Source: an uncultured Bacteroidales bacterium
Lineage (GTDB): Bacteria > Bacteroidota > Bacteroidia > Bacteroidales > UBA932
Direction: 5' to 3'
Assembly: GCA_949289565.1 (NCBI GenBank)
Contig: CASEOO010000029.1
Coordinates: forward strand, 18,501 to 82,500
Length of the DNA stretch: 64,000 nucleotides
The notes under the pieces were generated by a model, which searched no databases, was not told the origin of the DNA, and was given only the letters and a program-made list of their open reading frames with translations. A program made the position numbers and the translations under genes. Shown here in pieces: positions 28,424 through 37,975 of the stretch. Position 1 is the stretch's first letter. Each line of letters opens with the position of its first letter.

Positions 28424-28431
28424 TACATTTG
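28424..28431 (+). promoter_or_regulatory. -7 element of the DUF47 gene
   Basis: TACATTTG matches TAnnTTTG and stands 20 bases before the ATG at 28451, within a very AT-rich divergent region. No -33 TTTG at standard spacing. Confidence 0.45.
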
Positions 28432-28450
28432 GTCATATCAGTGTTTTACT

Positions 28451-29110
28451 ATGACTTTTCTAAGAAGATTCAGGAGATTGATATCTCCACGTACACATTT
28501 CCAGCCGATATTTTCCCAGCAGGTTGCATATATCAGGCAGGCGTCGAAAGCTTTGCTGCAGATGATGAAGACTGATGATATAGCTGAAAGGAAGCGTCTT
28601 GAAAAGGAAGTCAAGGTGTGTGAAATTCAGGGAGACGCCATGCTTACTGAGTTCTATGAGCAGCTTAATGACAAATATGTCTCCATTCTTCACACGTCAG
28701 ACCTGCAGACTGTGGCTATGAACATCGACAACATCCTGGACAATATCAATGATTCTGCGAAAGCTGTGCTTATCTATATGCCTCGCAAGATAGATCTCCA
28801 GCTTGTCGAACTTGCCGAATATATTTGCGCTGAGGCTGATGCCATGTCTACTATCGTGACCGGTATGGATGAAATGAGGAAGAAGTTTTCAGAGATGACT
28901 ATTCAGTGTGACCGGATCACAGAGCTTGAACATGCTGCCGATGATACATACGAGGAGTATGTAGGATATATTTTCCAGAATCAGACAGATGCCATTGAAT
29001 TGATGAAATCGAAAAACATTGCAGAAATGCTTGAGGCTACGACGGATACTGCCAAGGTTTTTTCAGATCATATCAGGAAGCTTTTGCTCAGGTATGTGGT
29101 AGAAAGATGA
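28451..29110 (+). CDS. DUF47/PhoU-like phosphate transport accessory protein
   Basis: 219 residues, all helical, DUF47 (TIGR00153) family. Landmarks are F-x-P-x-F near residue 17 (HFQPIFSQQ), KVCEIQGDAML, LHTSDLQTVAMNIDNILDNINDSA and the metal-site-like ITELEHAADDTYEE. Relatives usually precede a PiT-family phosphate transporter and modulate it; here no pit gene follows within the window, since the next gene is convergent nqrF behind a strong terminator. Confidence 0.85.
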   Translation: MTFLRRFRRLISPRTHFQPIFSQQVAYIRQASKALLQMMKTDDIAERKRLEKEVKVCEIQGDAMLTEFYEQLNDKYVSILHTSDLQTVAMNIDNILDNINDSAKAVLIYMPRKIDLQLVELAEYICAEADAMSTIVTGMDEMRKKFSEMTIQCDRITELEHAADDTYEEYVGYIFQNQTDAIELMKSKNIAEMLEATTDTAKVFSDHIRKLLLRYVVER

Positions 29111-29200
29111 CTTTATGCCCGGTCTCATGGACAAACGGGAGAGATAAATAATCCTGATAAAAGCAAATCAGCAGAAAGAAAAAATATCATTTCTGAATAT

Positions 29201-29239
29201 AATAGTAAAAGCCCCTGATTTTCAGGGGCTTTTACTATT
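29201..29239. terminator. Strong bidirectional terminator between DUF47 gene and nqrF
   Basis: A perfect 18-base-pair stem, with AATAGTAAAAGCCCCTGA as the left arm, around a TTT loop. The A-rich left flank and T-rich right flank make it work on both strands. It lies between convergent stops at 29110 and 29266. Confidence 0.9.
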
Positions 29240-29265
29240 ATTTCTGACTTGTTTTCAGTCGGAAA

Positions 29266-30534
29266 TTATGCACCGAAGTTATCATACAATATATTCTCAG
29301 GCGGTACGCCGAGGCTGTCGAGCAGGCTTACTACTGACGACGACATCATAGGAGGTCCGCACATCAGGTAGAGGGCATCTTCCGGTGCCTCATGCTGTTT
29401 AAGATATGTCTCATAAAGCACGGTGTGCACAAATCCTGCTGTATAGGCAACACCGGCGGCGTCAGCTGCAGGATCCGGCCTGTCGAGTGCAAGGTGGAAC
29501 TTGAAGTTCGGGAACTCTTTTTCAAGCGCGTGATAGTCTTCCAGATAGAATGCCTCTTTCAGGCTTCTTGCTCCATAGAAGAAGTTCACCTTTCTGGTAG
29601 TCTTTTCGGTCTTGAACAGATGCATGATGTGGCTTCTCATCGGGGCCATACCTGCACCGCCGCCTATGAAGATCAGTTCCTGGTCGGCAGGAAGATTGTC
29701 CGGCAGGAAGAATTCTCCGTATGGACCTGAGATGGTCACCTTATCTCCAGGCTTCAGTGAGAAGATGTAAGATGAACATACTCCTGGATTTACCGGAAGG
29801 AATTTCTTGGTTGCGCGGTCCACAGGAGGTGTGGCTATCCTGACATTCAGCTTGATGATGTCGCCTTCAGCAGGGTAGCAGGCCATCGAGTATGCGCGCA
29901 GGGTAGGGGTGGTGTTCACCATTTTCAGGTCGAATACTCCCATCTTTTCCCAGTCTTCGCGATACTGCTCATCCACATCGATGTTCTTGTAGTCGACGGT
30001 CACAGCAGGCACGTCTACCTGGATATATCCGCCAGAACGGAAATGCAGATGCTCTCCCTCAGGAAGCTTTACTACAAATTCCTTGATGAATGTAGCGACA
30101 TTGTGGTTCGATATGACTTCGCATTCCCATTTCCTGACGCTCAGGGCAGATTCCGGAACGACGATCTTCAGATTTTCCTTCACCTTTACCTGGCATCCCA
30201 GTCTCCAGTGATCAAGAATCTGTTTTCTGCTGAAAAATCCTACTTCAGTAGGGAGGATGGTGCCGCCGCCTTCAACTACACGGCATTTGCACTGTCCGCA
30301 GCTTCCTTTTCCGCCACAGGCAGACGGAAGGAAGATCTTCTGTTCAGCGAGAGTGGCGAGAAGTGAACCTCCAGGGGTCACTTCCACCTCTTTCTGTCCG
30401 TCATTGATACTGATAGTAACCTTTCCGGATGGCGTCAGCTTGATTTTTACATACAGAAGCAGCGCCACCAGGATAAGAGTGACAACAACTATTGCTATCA
30501 CCGCGATTATTATGGTAGGAACTAAATTTTCCAT
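29266..30534 (-). CDS. nqrF: Na+-translocating NADH:quinone reductase subunit F
   Basis: 422 residues. One N-terminal span (IIIAVIAIVVVTLILVALLLYV), a 2Fe-2S ferredoxin domain with Cys73, Cys79, Cys82 and Cys114 (CGGKGSCGQC), then an FNR-type FAD domain (LRAYSMACYP, SGPYGEFFL) and NADH domain (FIGGGAGMAPMRSH, YLMCGPPMM). It is the entry point where NADH reduces FAD and then the iron-sulfur centre. Last gene of the operon, 18 bases after nqrE. Confidence 0.96.
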   Translation of the reverse strand: MENLVPTIIIAVIAIVVVTLILVALLLYVKIKLTPSGKVTISINDGQKEVEVTPGGSLLATLAEQKIFLPSACGGKGSCGQCKCRVVEGGGTILPTEVGFFSRKQILDHWRLGCQVKVKENLKIVVPESALSVRKWECEVISNHNVATFIKEFVVKLPEGEHLHFRSGGYIQVDVPAVTVDYKNIDVDEQYREDWEKMGVFDLKMVNTTPTLRAYSMACYPAEGDIIKLNVRIATPPVDRATKKFLPVNPGVCSSYIFSLKPGDKVTISGPYGEFFLPDNLPADQELIFIGGGAGMAPMRSHIMHLFKTEKTTRKVNFFYGARSLKEAFYLEDYHALEKEFPNFKFHLALDRPDPAADAAGVAYTAGFVHTVLYETYLKQHEAPEDALYLMCGPPMMSSSVVSLLDSLGVPPENILYDNFGA

Positions 30535-30552
30535 TTCTTATAATCTCCTGAA

Positions 30553-31170
30553 TTAAAGCTGGATACCCATGAAGGTCATGAAAGATATGGCCATCAGTCC
30601 AACAGTGATGAATGTGATTCCAAGACCTTTGAGAGCTGCAGGGACGTTTGAGTATTCCATCTTTTCCCTGATGGCCGCCAATGTCACTATCGCCAGGAAC
30701 CAGCCGATGCCTGAGCCGAGAGCGTATACTGTAGCTTCTCCTACATTTACGAAGTCTCTTTCCTGCATGAAGAGCGAGCCTCCAAGGATAGCGCAGTTTA
30801 CAGCTATAAGCGGCAGGAAGATGCCCAGCTGCGAATACAGCGTAGGAGCGAACTTCTCCACGACCATTTCCACGATTTGTGTGAATGCAGCCACCACCGC
30901 GATAAAGACGATGAAGCTCAGGAAGCTCAGGTCAATGTTTGCGAATGAGTCTCCAAGCCATCTTGAAAGCGCCCCAGGTTTCAGAACGAATTCATTCAGC
31001 AGATAGTTTATCGGCAGTGTGACCAGAAGCACAAATACAACAGCAATACCCAAACCGGTCGCCGTTTTTACACTCTTTGATACCGCCAGGTATGAACACA
31101 TACCGAGGAAGTAGGCGAATATCATGTTGTCAACGAAAATTGACTTTACAAACAAGCTTAAATATTCCAT
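30553..31170 (-). CDS. nqrE: Na+-translocating NADH:quinone reductase subunit E
   Basis: 205 residues, six hydrophobic spans of the NqrDE/RnfAE family, starting [31 protein letters not shown]. The conserved Cys in [11 protein letters not shown] lies in the first half; its partner in NqrD shares a membrane iron centre. It lies 18 bases downstream of nqrD. Confidence 0.95.
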   Translation of the reverse strand: MEYLSLFVKSIFVDNMIFAYFLGMCSYLAVSKSVKTATGLGIAVVFVLLVTLPINYLLNEFVLKPGALSRWLGDSFANIDLSFLSFIVFIAVVAAFTQIVEMVVEKFAPTLYSQLGIFLPLIAVNCAILGGSLFMQERDFVNVGEATVYALGSGIGWFLAIVTLAAIREKMEYSNVPAALKGLGITFITVGLMAISFMTFMGIQL

Positions 31171-31188
31171 TTCGATTCGAGTTTGATG

Positions 31189-31812
31189 TTATTTTTCCTG
31201 CAGGTCTTTCTGAATGCTCCTTTGAATCCATACGATGATGCCCAGGAGTATCAACGCCATAGGAGGCAGGATGATGAGACCGTTGTCCATGTAGCCTGCA
31301 TCGTAGAATGACTGAGGGATGATTCTCATGCCGAACAGCGTCCCTGAGCCGAGTATCTCGCGGAAGAACGCTACGACCACCAGGATGAGTCCGTATCCGG
31401 CGCCGTTGGCGAGCCCGTCAAGCAGTGACGGGATAGGCTTGTTGCCGAGGGCAAAAGCCTCGATACGGCCCATGACTATACAGTTCGTGATGATCAGGCC
31501 GACATATACCGACAGCGTCTTGCTCACACTGTAAGCGTATGCCTTCAGAATCTGGTCGACGAGAATCACCATCAGTGAAACCACTACCAGCTGGACAATG
31601 ATCCTGATACGGTTCGGAATTGTGTTTCTCAGGATCGAAGCCACGAAACTCGAAAGGCCTGTGACTATGATTACGGACAGGGCCATCACGCAGGCTCCTT
31701 CCATCTGGACAGTCACTGCCAGTGAAGAACAGATACCCAGGACAAGCACCGTGACAGGATTGCCCTTGAATATCGGCTTCAACAATACTTCTTTATAATT
31801 GATATCACTCAT
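31189..31812 (-). CDS. nqrD: Na+-translocating NADH:quinone reductase subunit D
   Basis: 207 residues, six-span NqrDE family protein. NPVTVLVLGICSSLAVTV carries the conserved Cys of the membrane iron site, and IITNCIVMGRIEAFALGNKP is the mirrored motif in the second half. It lies 3 bases after nqrC and pairs with NqrE in the membrane. Confidence 0.95.
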   Translation of the reverse strand: MSDINYKEVLLKPIFKGNPVTVLVLGICSSLAVTVQMEGACVMALSVIIVTGLSSFVASILRNTIPNRIRIIVQLVVVSLMVILVDQILKAYAYSVSKTLSVYVGLIITNCIVMGRIEAFALGNKPIPSLLDGLANGAGYGLILVVVAFFREILGSGTLFGMRIIPQSFYDAGYMDNGLIILPPMALILLGIIVWIQRSIQKDLQEK

Positions 31813-31815
31813 TTC

Positions 31816-32700
31816 CTATTCCTCCACGTTTACTTTGACTTCTGCTGGTGCAGTTGTTTTGACAGAGTCTGCCGGTGTGCAAGTCATGGTGCTGTCAGAA
31901 ACCGCCGTGGCTTCAGCCTGGTGTGCGGCCGCCGCTCCTGCCAGATATGGCTTGTAGTATTTTGCCCACAGATTGATGCTCTTTCCCAGAGCCTGGGAAG
32001 TGATGGTGGCTCCGCTTATGGCATCTACACTGTGCTCCGGCTCTGTGATGGCACTGGCTTTTGCTACTGTGAACACTTCGCCGCCGTCCATATTGAAAGA
32101 CTTTCCGTGGAATTCTTTGCAGAAAGGCGCATCAGCGATCTTTGCTCCTAAGCCCGGAGTTTCGCCCTTATGGTCGAAAACTGCGCCGTCGATCGTCTTG
32201 CCGTCAGCATTGATGGCAAGGTAGCCCCAGATTGGGCCCCAGAGGCCTGCACCGTAGCACGGGATGACAGTCACATCTTTGCCGTTTATATTGAAGACAT
32301 ATACCGGCATGGCCAGTGTGGATGCCAGGTCATTCTGTCCGTCTTCTATTTTCTTGATGATGTCATTCTGCTTTTTCAGATCGGAAGTCGTAGTCACCTG
32401 GATGTCCTTGACATTCTCTTTTCCGGTGTTCATCTGTCCGACTTTCTCTCCGAGGCCGTTTACGTAGAATGCATCCTCAATTTTCTCTGCATAGAGAGCG
32501 AGCACATCGGCATCTCCCTCTATTGTCAGAGACTCGTCTGCCTGTGAAGCCGCTCCGAGAAGCTTGCTTATGGTCTCGAGCTTTACATTCTCGTTCTGTT
32601 TGCCCTGCAGACTCATAGCCACAAAAGCCAGAATCGCGGCGACCAGAACCACGAGGATGGTCGAGTATATTACTGTATATGTATTACCGTTAGTATTCAT
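31816..32700 (-). CDS. nqrC: Na+-translocating NADH:quinone reductase subunit C
   Basis: 294 residues. A single N-terminal span (IYSTILVVLVAAILAFVAM) and a periplasmic FMN-binding domain. SGAT at 229-232 is the attachment motif for covalent FMN through the Thr, added by ApbE, which is not encoded here. A Pro/Ala/Thr-rich tail after residue 265 (HQAEATAVSDSTMTCTPADS) is longer than in Vibrio. It lies 11 bases after nqrB. Confidence 0.95.
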   Translation of the reverse strand: MNTNGNTYTVIYSTILVVLVAAILAFVAMSLQGKQNENVKLETISKLLGAASQADESLTIEGDADVLALYAEKIEDAFYVNGLGEKVGQMNTGKENVKDIQVTTTSDLKKQNDIIKKIEDGQNDLASTLAMPVYVFNINGKDVTVIPCYGAGLWGPIWGYLAINADGKTIDGAVFDHKGETPGLGAKIADAPFCKEFHGKSFNMDGGEVFTVAKASAITEPEHSVDAISGATITSQALGKSINLWAKYYKPYLAGAAAAHQAEATAVSDSTMTCTPADSVKTTAPAEVKVNVEE

Positions 32701-32711
32701 ACTTTGATAAT

Positions 32712-33908
32712 TTATGCGATTTTCACTTTTTTGGCTTTCCTTTTCAACGATGCCTCCACTACATAGTGGTCAATCAAAGGTGCAAAGGTGTTCATGAGCA
32801 GGATAGCGAGCATCATGCCTTCCATATAGCCAGGATTGAACAGCCTTACAGTGACTGTCAATGCTCCTACCAGGAACCCGTATATCCATTTCCCGGTCTC
32901 TGTCTGCGCTGATGTCACAGGGTCTGTAGCCATGAAGACTGTGCCGAATGCGAATCCCCCGAGAACCAGATGATACCATGCAGGAAGCTGCAGATATGGT
33001 GTAGTCCCGAGCGCGTTCGCGAGGAAGCCTATTGCAAGCGCTCCTATAACTGAAGACAGCATGATCTTCCAGCTTGCTACGCCTGTCCATATGAGCAGAA
33101 TGGCGCCTAAAAGAATGGCTATGACTGAAGTCTCTCCTACTGCACCTCCGATGTTTCCTATGAAAAGATCCATGAACGAGATGCCTGCGCTTTCAAGTCC
33201 CTGAATGCCTTGGCCTGCATGTACCAGAGGTGTAGCTCCTGAAAATCCGTCTACTACGCCATTGCCGCAGGCATAAGCAGTGCCGTCGGCGAGGTATCTG
33301 GTGAGACCTCCTGTCCAGATAGTGTCTCCTGACATTTTGCTCGGATAAGAGAAGAACAGGAATGCGCGGCAGAGAAGGGCCGGATTCCAGATGTTCATTC
33401 CTGTGCCGCCGAAAATCTCCTTGCCGATGATCACCGCGAAAGCTACTGCGATGGCAAGCATCCAGAGAGGAACGTCCACGGGAACGATGAGGGGTATCAG
33501 CATTCCTGTCACGAGGTAGCCTTCATTCACCTGATGCCCTCTGAGCTGGGCTGATATGAACTCGATGCCGAGACCTACTATGTATGACACCAGATAGAGT
33601 GGCAGTATACGGAGGAATCCGTACCATACCATCTGCCAGAAGCCCCATCCGAGGCCGAATGCTTCGTTGTGCTGGTATCCTGTATTCCATATGCCGAAGA
33701 GGAGGCTCGGAACAAGTGCGAGCACTACTATGATCATGACCCTTTTCAGGTCGACAGCATCCTTGACATGCGTCCCTTTGGCCGTGACCGTGCCAGGGAC
33801 ATACAGGAATGATTCAAAAGCTTCAAATGTAGAGTGCAGGAAGCTCAGTTTGCCGCCTTCGCTGAAGGTCGGCTTGATTTTATGCATAAATTTAACTAAT
33901 CCGTTCAT
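32712..33908 (-). CDS. nqrB: Na+-translocating NADH:quinone reductase subunit B
   Basis: 398 residues, about ten membrane spans. The covalent FMN site is SGAT at 223-226 (VDGFSGATPL), and GGTGMNIWNPALLCRAFLFF is the family core. This subunit carries FMN and riboflavin and forms the main sodium channel with the quinone site near its N-terminus. It lies 10 bases after nqrA. Confidence 0.96.
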   Translation of the reverse strand: MNGLVKFMHKIKPTFSEGGKLSFLHSTFEAFESFLYVPGTVTAKGTHVKDAVDLKRVMIIVVLALVPSLLFGIWNTGYQHNEAFGLGWGFWQMVWYGFLRILPLYLVSYIVGLGIEFISAQLRGHQVNEGYLVTGMLIPLIVPVDVPLWMLAIAVAFAVIIGKEIFGGTGMNIWNPALLCRAFLFFSYPSKMSGDTIWTGGLTRYLADGTAYACGNGVVDGFSGATPLVHAGQGIQGLESAGISFMDLFIGNIGGAVGETSVIAILLGAILLIWTGVASWKIMLSSVIGALAIGFLANALGTTPYLQLPAWYHLVLGGFAFGTVFMATDPVTSAQTETGKWIYGFLVGALTVTVRLFNPGYMEGMMLAILLMNTFAPLIDHYVVEASLKRKAKKVKIA

Positions 33909-33918
33909 ACTCTATATT

Positions 33919-35277
33919 TTAAGCCATTTCTTTCAACATAAGGTTAATTCCGTCGCTCAAGATGGCCTGGATGCCGATTTTCGACGGGCATACAAATTCG
34001 CAGAGCGCCAGGTCTTCCTCGATGACTTCATATATGCCGAACTTTTCCATCTTGTCGATGTCTCCAGCCAGGCATGCCTTGAGAAGGTAGACTGGATAAA
34101 TGTCCATCGGGAGCACCTTGGAATATACGCTTGAAAGCACAAAAGCACGCGGTTCGCCGTGTGTATTGGTGTCCATGTCGTATTTCTTGTTTGGCGTGAG
34201 CCATGAGAAATATGCTTTTGATGCGCTGAATTGTTTGGTTCTGAACGGCTTTGCCCATCCGAGAATCTCGCATTCGGTGCCCTCTTTGATGAGAGTGACC
34301 TGGCTGTCGAAAAATCCGAGGAATCCGTCTTTTCCTACATTCGAGCCTGTGAGCACATCTCCGCTTATGAAACGGATGTCATCATTTGAATTGTCATAGA
34401 AGTCGGCGATGTCTTTCATGGACATGCCTGCAATGCCTTTGACATATGAAGGGTCTGCCGCCTTCGGCCCGGTGACTGCCACCATCCTGCTGACATCATA
34501 TTTTCCTGTGTTGAAAAGTTTTCCGATAGCGGCCGCCATCATCAGTGAAACAGTCCAGACTACGTCTCCTTTGACAATAGGGGAGATGTGGCTTATCTGA
34601 ACGCCTACGTTTCCGGCCGGATGCTTGCCGCCGAAGATATGCGGAACGATGTTCTCCAGCTTGTGGAACGGTGTGCCTGAATAGTTTTCCCTGTTGAATG
34701 ATACATGCACCCTGCCTTTTGTCAGTTTCGCCAGGGCGTTGATGCCTGTCTGGATGTCGTTGAAATCTTCTCTGAGAGCAAATTCAGGATTTGCGGCCAG
34801 GGGAGCGGTGGAGAAGGCAGATATGAAGATATCTTTCGGCTTGTCAGACGGCTTTGCGAGAATGCCGTAAGGCCTCTGCACAAGAGCCGGCCACAGCCCG
34901 CTTTTCAGCAGACGCTCCTTGATCTGATCACCATTCAGAGAAGCGACTTTTTCAGCACCAAAATCCTCATACTTCTGATCCTTGTCCGCCTTGATGCGGA
35001 TTTCCAGCAGCTTTCTTTTTTCACCACGCACTATCTCTGTGACAGTGCCGCTGACCGGAGAGGTGAAAAGAATCTCTGGACATAGCTTGTCGGCAAATAC
35101 AGGCGATCCTGCGAGGACTGTATCCCCCTCCCTGACCAGGAGCCTTGGTATCAGACCCCTGAAGTCTGTAGGCTTGACGGCCACGACGTCAGGAATGACC
35201 ACCTTCTTTGCTTTCTGGGCAGCAGCTCCCGCTATCGGGATGTCGAGCCCTTTTTTCAATTCGATGATGTTAGACAT
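33919..35277 (-). CDS. nqrA: Na+-translocating NADH:quinone reductase subunit A
   Basis: 452 residues from ATG 35277 (MSNIIELKKGLDIPIAG). A longer open frame to 35691 runs antisense through the divergent helicase gene and is rejected. The soluble NqrA contains a barrel-sandwich-like N-terminus (VREGDTVLAGSPVFADK, FTSPVSGTVTEIVRGEKR) and an SLBB-like region. It binds quinone at the cytoplasmic face. First gene of nqrABCDEF. Promoter boxes in the 73-base divergent gap are weak (TATCTTCG on this strand). Confidence 0.95.
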   Translation of the reverse strand: MSNIIELKKGLDIPIAGAAAQKAKKVVIPDVVAVKPTDFRGLIPRLLVREGDTVLAGSPVFADKLCPEILFTSPVSGTVTEIVRGEKRKLLEIRIKADKDQKYEDFGAEKVASLNGDQIKERLLKSGLWPALVQRPYGILAKPSDKPKDIFISAFSTAPLAANPEFALREDFNDIQTGINALAKLTKGRVHVSFNRENYSGTPFHKLENIVPHIFGGKHPAGNVGVQISHISPIVKGDVVWTVSLMMAAAIGKLFNTGKYDVSRMVAVTGPKAADPSYVKGIAGMSMKDIADFYDNSNDDIRFISGDVLTGSNVGKDGFLGFFDSQVTLIKEGTECEILGWAKPFRTKQFSASKAYFSWLTPNKKYDMDTNTHGEPRAFVLSSVYSKVLPMDIYPVYLLKACLAGDIDKMEKFGIYEVIEEDLALCEFVCPSKIGIQAILSDGINLMLKEMA

Positions 35278-35350
35278 TATATAAACCGTTTTTGCGTTTT
35301 TCAGAAAACCGACGCGAAGATACTTAAATTTTTCGTAATTTCGCGCCATT

Positions 35351-37807
35351 ATGGAAAACAAAATCAGTACTATTTTCGAAGGGTTAAATGACGAGCAGGA
35401 GAAGGCTGTACGATGCATCAACGGGCCTGTGCTCATAGTGGCTGGAGCCGGTTCCGGAAAAACGAGGGTCTTGACGAGCAGGATAGCGCATATACTTGAG
35501 ACTGGCTGTCCTCCCGAAAAGATTCTGGCGTTGACATTCACGAAGAAAGCCGCCTCCGAGATGAAGGAACGAATAGCTCTGATGGTGGGGGAGAAGCCTG
35601 CCCGCAGACTGTATATGGGGACATTCCATTCTGTCTTTATCAGATTCCTTAGGGAATTTGCCGAGAGCCTGGGATACAAGAAGGATTTCACTATCTATGA
35701 CACCGGTGATTCCACGAGCGCTATCAAGACATGTCTGAAAGAATTGCAGCTTGATGACAAAGTATATAAGCCGAAGGATGTGCTCAGCCGTATATCTATG
35801 GCCAAGAACAATCTCGTCACTGCAGAAGCCTATTCCAGGAATACAGTTGCTATCCAGAATGACGCGGCCGCCAAAAAACCTAAGATATACGAAATCTACA
35901 GGCTGTATGCGCAGAAGTGCAAACAGTCAAATGTCATGGACTTTGATGACATCCTGCTGAATATGAACATACTGCTGAGGGATAATCCCCAGGCTCTGGA
36001 CGCCATTGCAGGGAGATTTCTTTATATCATGGTGGACGAGTATCAGGATACGAACTTTTCGCAATATCTGATTTTGAAGAAGCTCAGCGCCGGGCATAAA
36101 AACATCTGTGTGGTCGGAGATGATTCCCAGTCAATATATGCATTCAGAGGGGCTAAGATAGAGAACATTCTGAATTTCAAGAAAGACTATCCTGACTGCC
36201 AGGTATTCCGTCTGGAGAGGAACTACCGCTCGACCAGAACCATTGTGGAAGCCGCTAATTCATTGATAGCAAAGAATTCAGCGAGGATACCTAAAAAGTG
36301 CTGGTCAGGAGAGGGCGAAGGTGACAAAATAAAGCTGATCAGCGCATATACGGAACAGGAGGAGGCTATATTGACGGCCGGAGAAATACTGGCCAAAATT
36401 CATTCTGAGTCAGCCTCATATAAGGATTTTGCCATACTTTACAGAACAAACTCCCAGTCTCGGGCCCTGGAAGAAGCTCTCAGAAGGCGGAATCTCCCGT
36501 ACCGTATATATTCAGGCAACTCTTTCTTTGACAGGGCCGAGGTGAAGGATTTGATGGCGTACTTCAAACTTGCATCCAACATTGATGATGACGAGTCTTT
36601 CAAGAGGGTGGTGAACAAGCCTGCACGCGGAATAGGGAACACTACTTTGGCGGCATTGGCCGCAGCCTCCCTGGATAAAGGGACCACGCTTTTCCGCACA
36701 GTTCTTTCTGATGACCTTGACAGCTATGGTCTTAAAGGCGCGGCAGTCGATAAGCTCCGTGCATTCTGCACCATGATTTCAGGTTTCTCTTCACGCATGG
36801 CAAAAGAGGATGCAGGGGATCTGGCTGTAGTTATAGCTGTGGAATCGGGTATTCTGGGCATGTATAAAAGCGATACAAGCATCGAAGGCCAGTCAAAGAC
36901 AGCGAATGTGGAGGAACTTCTCAATAGTGTGAAAACCTTTGTTGAGGAGAAGAAAAATGAATATTTCGAAGAAATGCTGGCCGATGCGGCTGAAGGGACA
37001 GAAATTTCGGCACAGGATCTGCCGGTGGTGACGCTTGGAGATTTTCTTGAGAATGTCTCCCTGCTCAGCGCCGTGGATGTAGAAGATGAGGAAGACTCAG
37101 ACAACAAAATTACTCTGATGACAGTCCATTCATCAAAAGGCCTTGAGTTTCCTTATGTTTTCGTGGTCGGCATGGAAGAGAATCTCTTCCCGTCAGGAGG
37201 CTTTTTGGCTTCAGAAAGTGATATAGAAGAAGAACGCAGGCTGTTCTATGTGGCTATGACAAGGGCGAAGAAGGCTGTTTGGCTGGCTTTTGCTTCCACC
37301 AGAATGCGGAATGGCAAGCATGAGTCGAATTATCCCAGCCGGTTTATACGCGAAATCGATCCGAAATATATTTTGAATCCGCTGCAAAGTGCTTCAGAAT
37401 CGCAAGAGTACCAGTCCTCCGAAGCCGAAATGTTTGCCGGAGGCAGGTCATACGCTCATAATTTCATGTCTGGCTCACGCCAATATCAGAGAAATTCATC
37501 AGGTTCGCGTCCTTCTGTTCAGAAGGCCGCTCCAATGCCTTCGGAGCGTGTGTCTTCAGGCGTGACACCATTCCGCAAACCTGCCCAGGTGGTCAGGCCC
37601 CGGGCCAATGACTATGATTTCCAGGCTTCCCCTGTCAATCAGCTTGCCGCTGGCCAGCGGATTGAACATAACCGTTTCGGTTTCGGTTTTATAAAGGAGA
37701 TCTCAGGAGATGCATCTGGGCGGAAAGCCAGAATAGCCTTTGATGATTATGGCGAAAAAATTCTGATGCTTAACTATGCGAAAATCCGTATCGTAGAAAA
37801 TGATTGA
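35351..37807 (+). CDS. pcrA: ATP-dependent DNA helicase, UvrD/PcrA family
   Basis: 818 residues, superfamily 1A. Motif I AGAGSGKT (31-38), motif II VDEYQDTN, motif III GDDSQSIYAFRGA, motif IV LERNYRSTRTI, motif V MTVHSSKGLEFPYVFVVGMEE and motif VI EERRLFYVAMTRAKK are complete, so it should be an active 3'-5' helicase in repair and replication. The C-terminal 60 residues end in the Tudor-like GQRIEHNRFGFGFIKEI module typical of PcrA, which binds RNA polymerase. Divergent from nqrA with a 73-base gap; TAATTTCG lies only 8 bases before the ATG. Confidence 0.93.
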   Translation: MENKISTIFEGLNDEQEKAVRCINGPVLIVAGAGSGKTRVLTSRIAHILETGCPPEKILALTFTKKAASEMKERIALMVGEKPARRLYMGTFHSVFIRFLREFAESLGYKKDFTIYDTGDSTSAIKTCLKELQLDDKVYKPKDVLSRISMAKNNLVTAEAYSRNTVAIQNDAAAKKPKIYEIYRLYAQKCKQSNVMDFDDILLNMNILLRDNPQALDAIAGRFLYIMVDEYQDTNFSQYLILKKLSAGHKNICVVGDDSQSIYAFRGAKIENILNFKKDYPDCQVFRLERNYRSTRTIVEAANSLIAKNSARIPKKCWSGEGEGDKIKLISAYTEQEEAILTAGEILAKIHSESASYKDFAILYRTNSQSRALEEALRRRNLPYRIYSGNSFFDRAEVKDLMAYFKLASNIDDDESFKRVVNKPARGIGNTTLAALAAASLDKGTTLFRTVLSDDLDSYGLKGAAVDKLRAFCTMISGFSSRMAKEDAGDLAVVIAVESGILGMYKSDTSIEGQSKTANVEELLNSVKTFVEEKKNEYFEEMLADAAEGTEISAQDLPVVTLGDFLENVSLLSAVDVEDEEDSDNKITLMTVHSSKGLEFPYVFVVGMEENLFPSGGFLASESDIEEERRLFYVAMTRAKKAVWLAFASTRMRNGKHESNYPSRFIREIDPKYILNPLQSASESQEYQSSEAEMFAGGRSYAHNFMSGSRQYQRNSSGSRPSVQKAAPMPSERVSSGVTPFRKPAQVVRPRANDYDFQASPVNQLAAGQRIEHNRFGFGFIKEISGDASGRKARIAFDDYGEKILMLNYAKIRIVEND

Positions 37808-37843
37808 GGATGCCTATCCCGTTCAGTCTCCGGTTTATGCAAA

Positions 37844-37870
37844 AAAAAGTCCTGAATTTCAGGACTTTTT
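37844..37870. terminator. Bidirectional terminator between pcrA and tRNA-Arg
   Basis: AAAAAGTCCTGA pairs perfectly with TCAGGACTTTTT around a 3-base loop. It ends one base before the tRNA 3' end on the opposite strand and 37 bases after the helicase stop. Confidence 0.88.
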
Positions 37871-37871
37871 G

Positions 37872-37945
37872 TGACCCCAACAGGATTCAAACCTGTAACC
37901 TTTTGATCCGTAGTCAAATGCTCTATTCAGTTAAGCTATGGGGCC
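37872..37945 (-). tRNA. tRNA-Arg (ACG)
   Basis: 74 bases on the minus strand. Acceptor arms GGCCCCA and TGGGGTC pair with one G-T; the anticodon stem TTTGA/TCAAA encloses CTACGGA, anticodon ACG; the T arm has GGTTTGAATCC. A34 is expected to be deaminated to inosine. No encoded CCA. It lies 30 bases after the rplS stop and is probably processed from the rplS transcript. Confidence 0.95.
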
Positions 37946-37975
37946 GAGATTCAGGCTGCTGCCTGATATCTTGCA

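Noticed and set aside
35278..35691. N-terminal extension of nqrA (about 138 residues)
   Set aside because: It is antisense to the helicase start; NqrA homology begins at the ATG at 35277.
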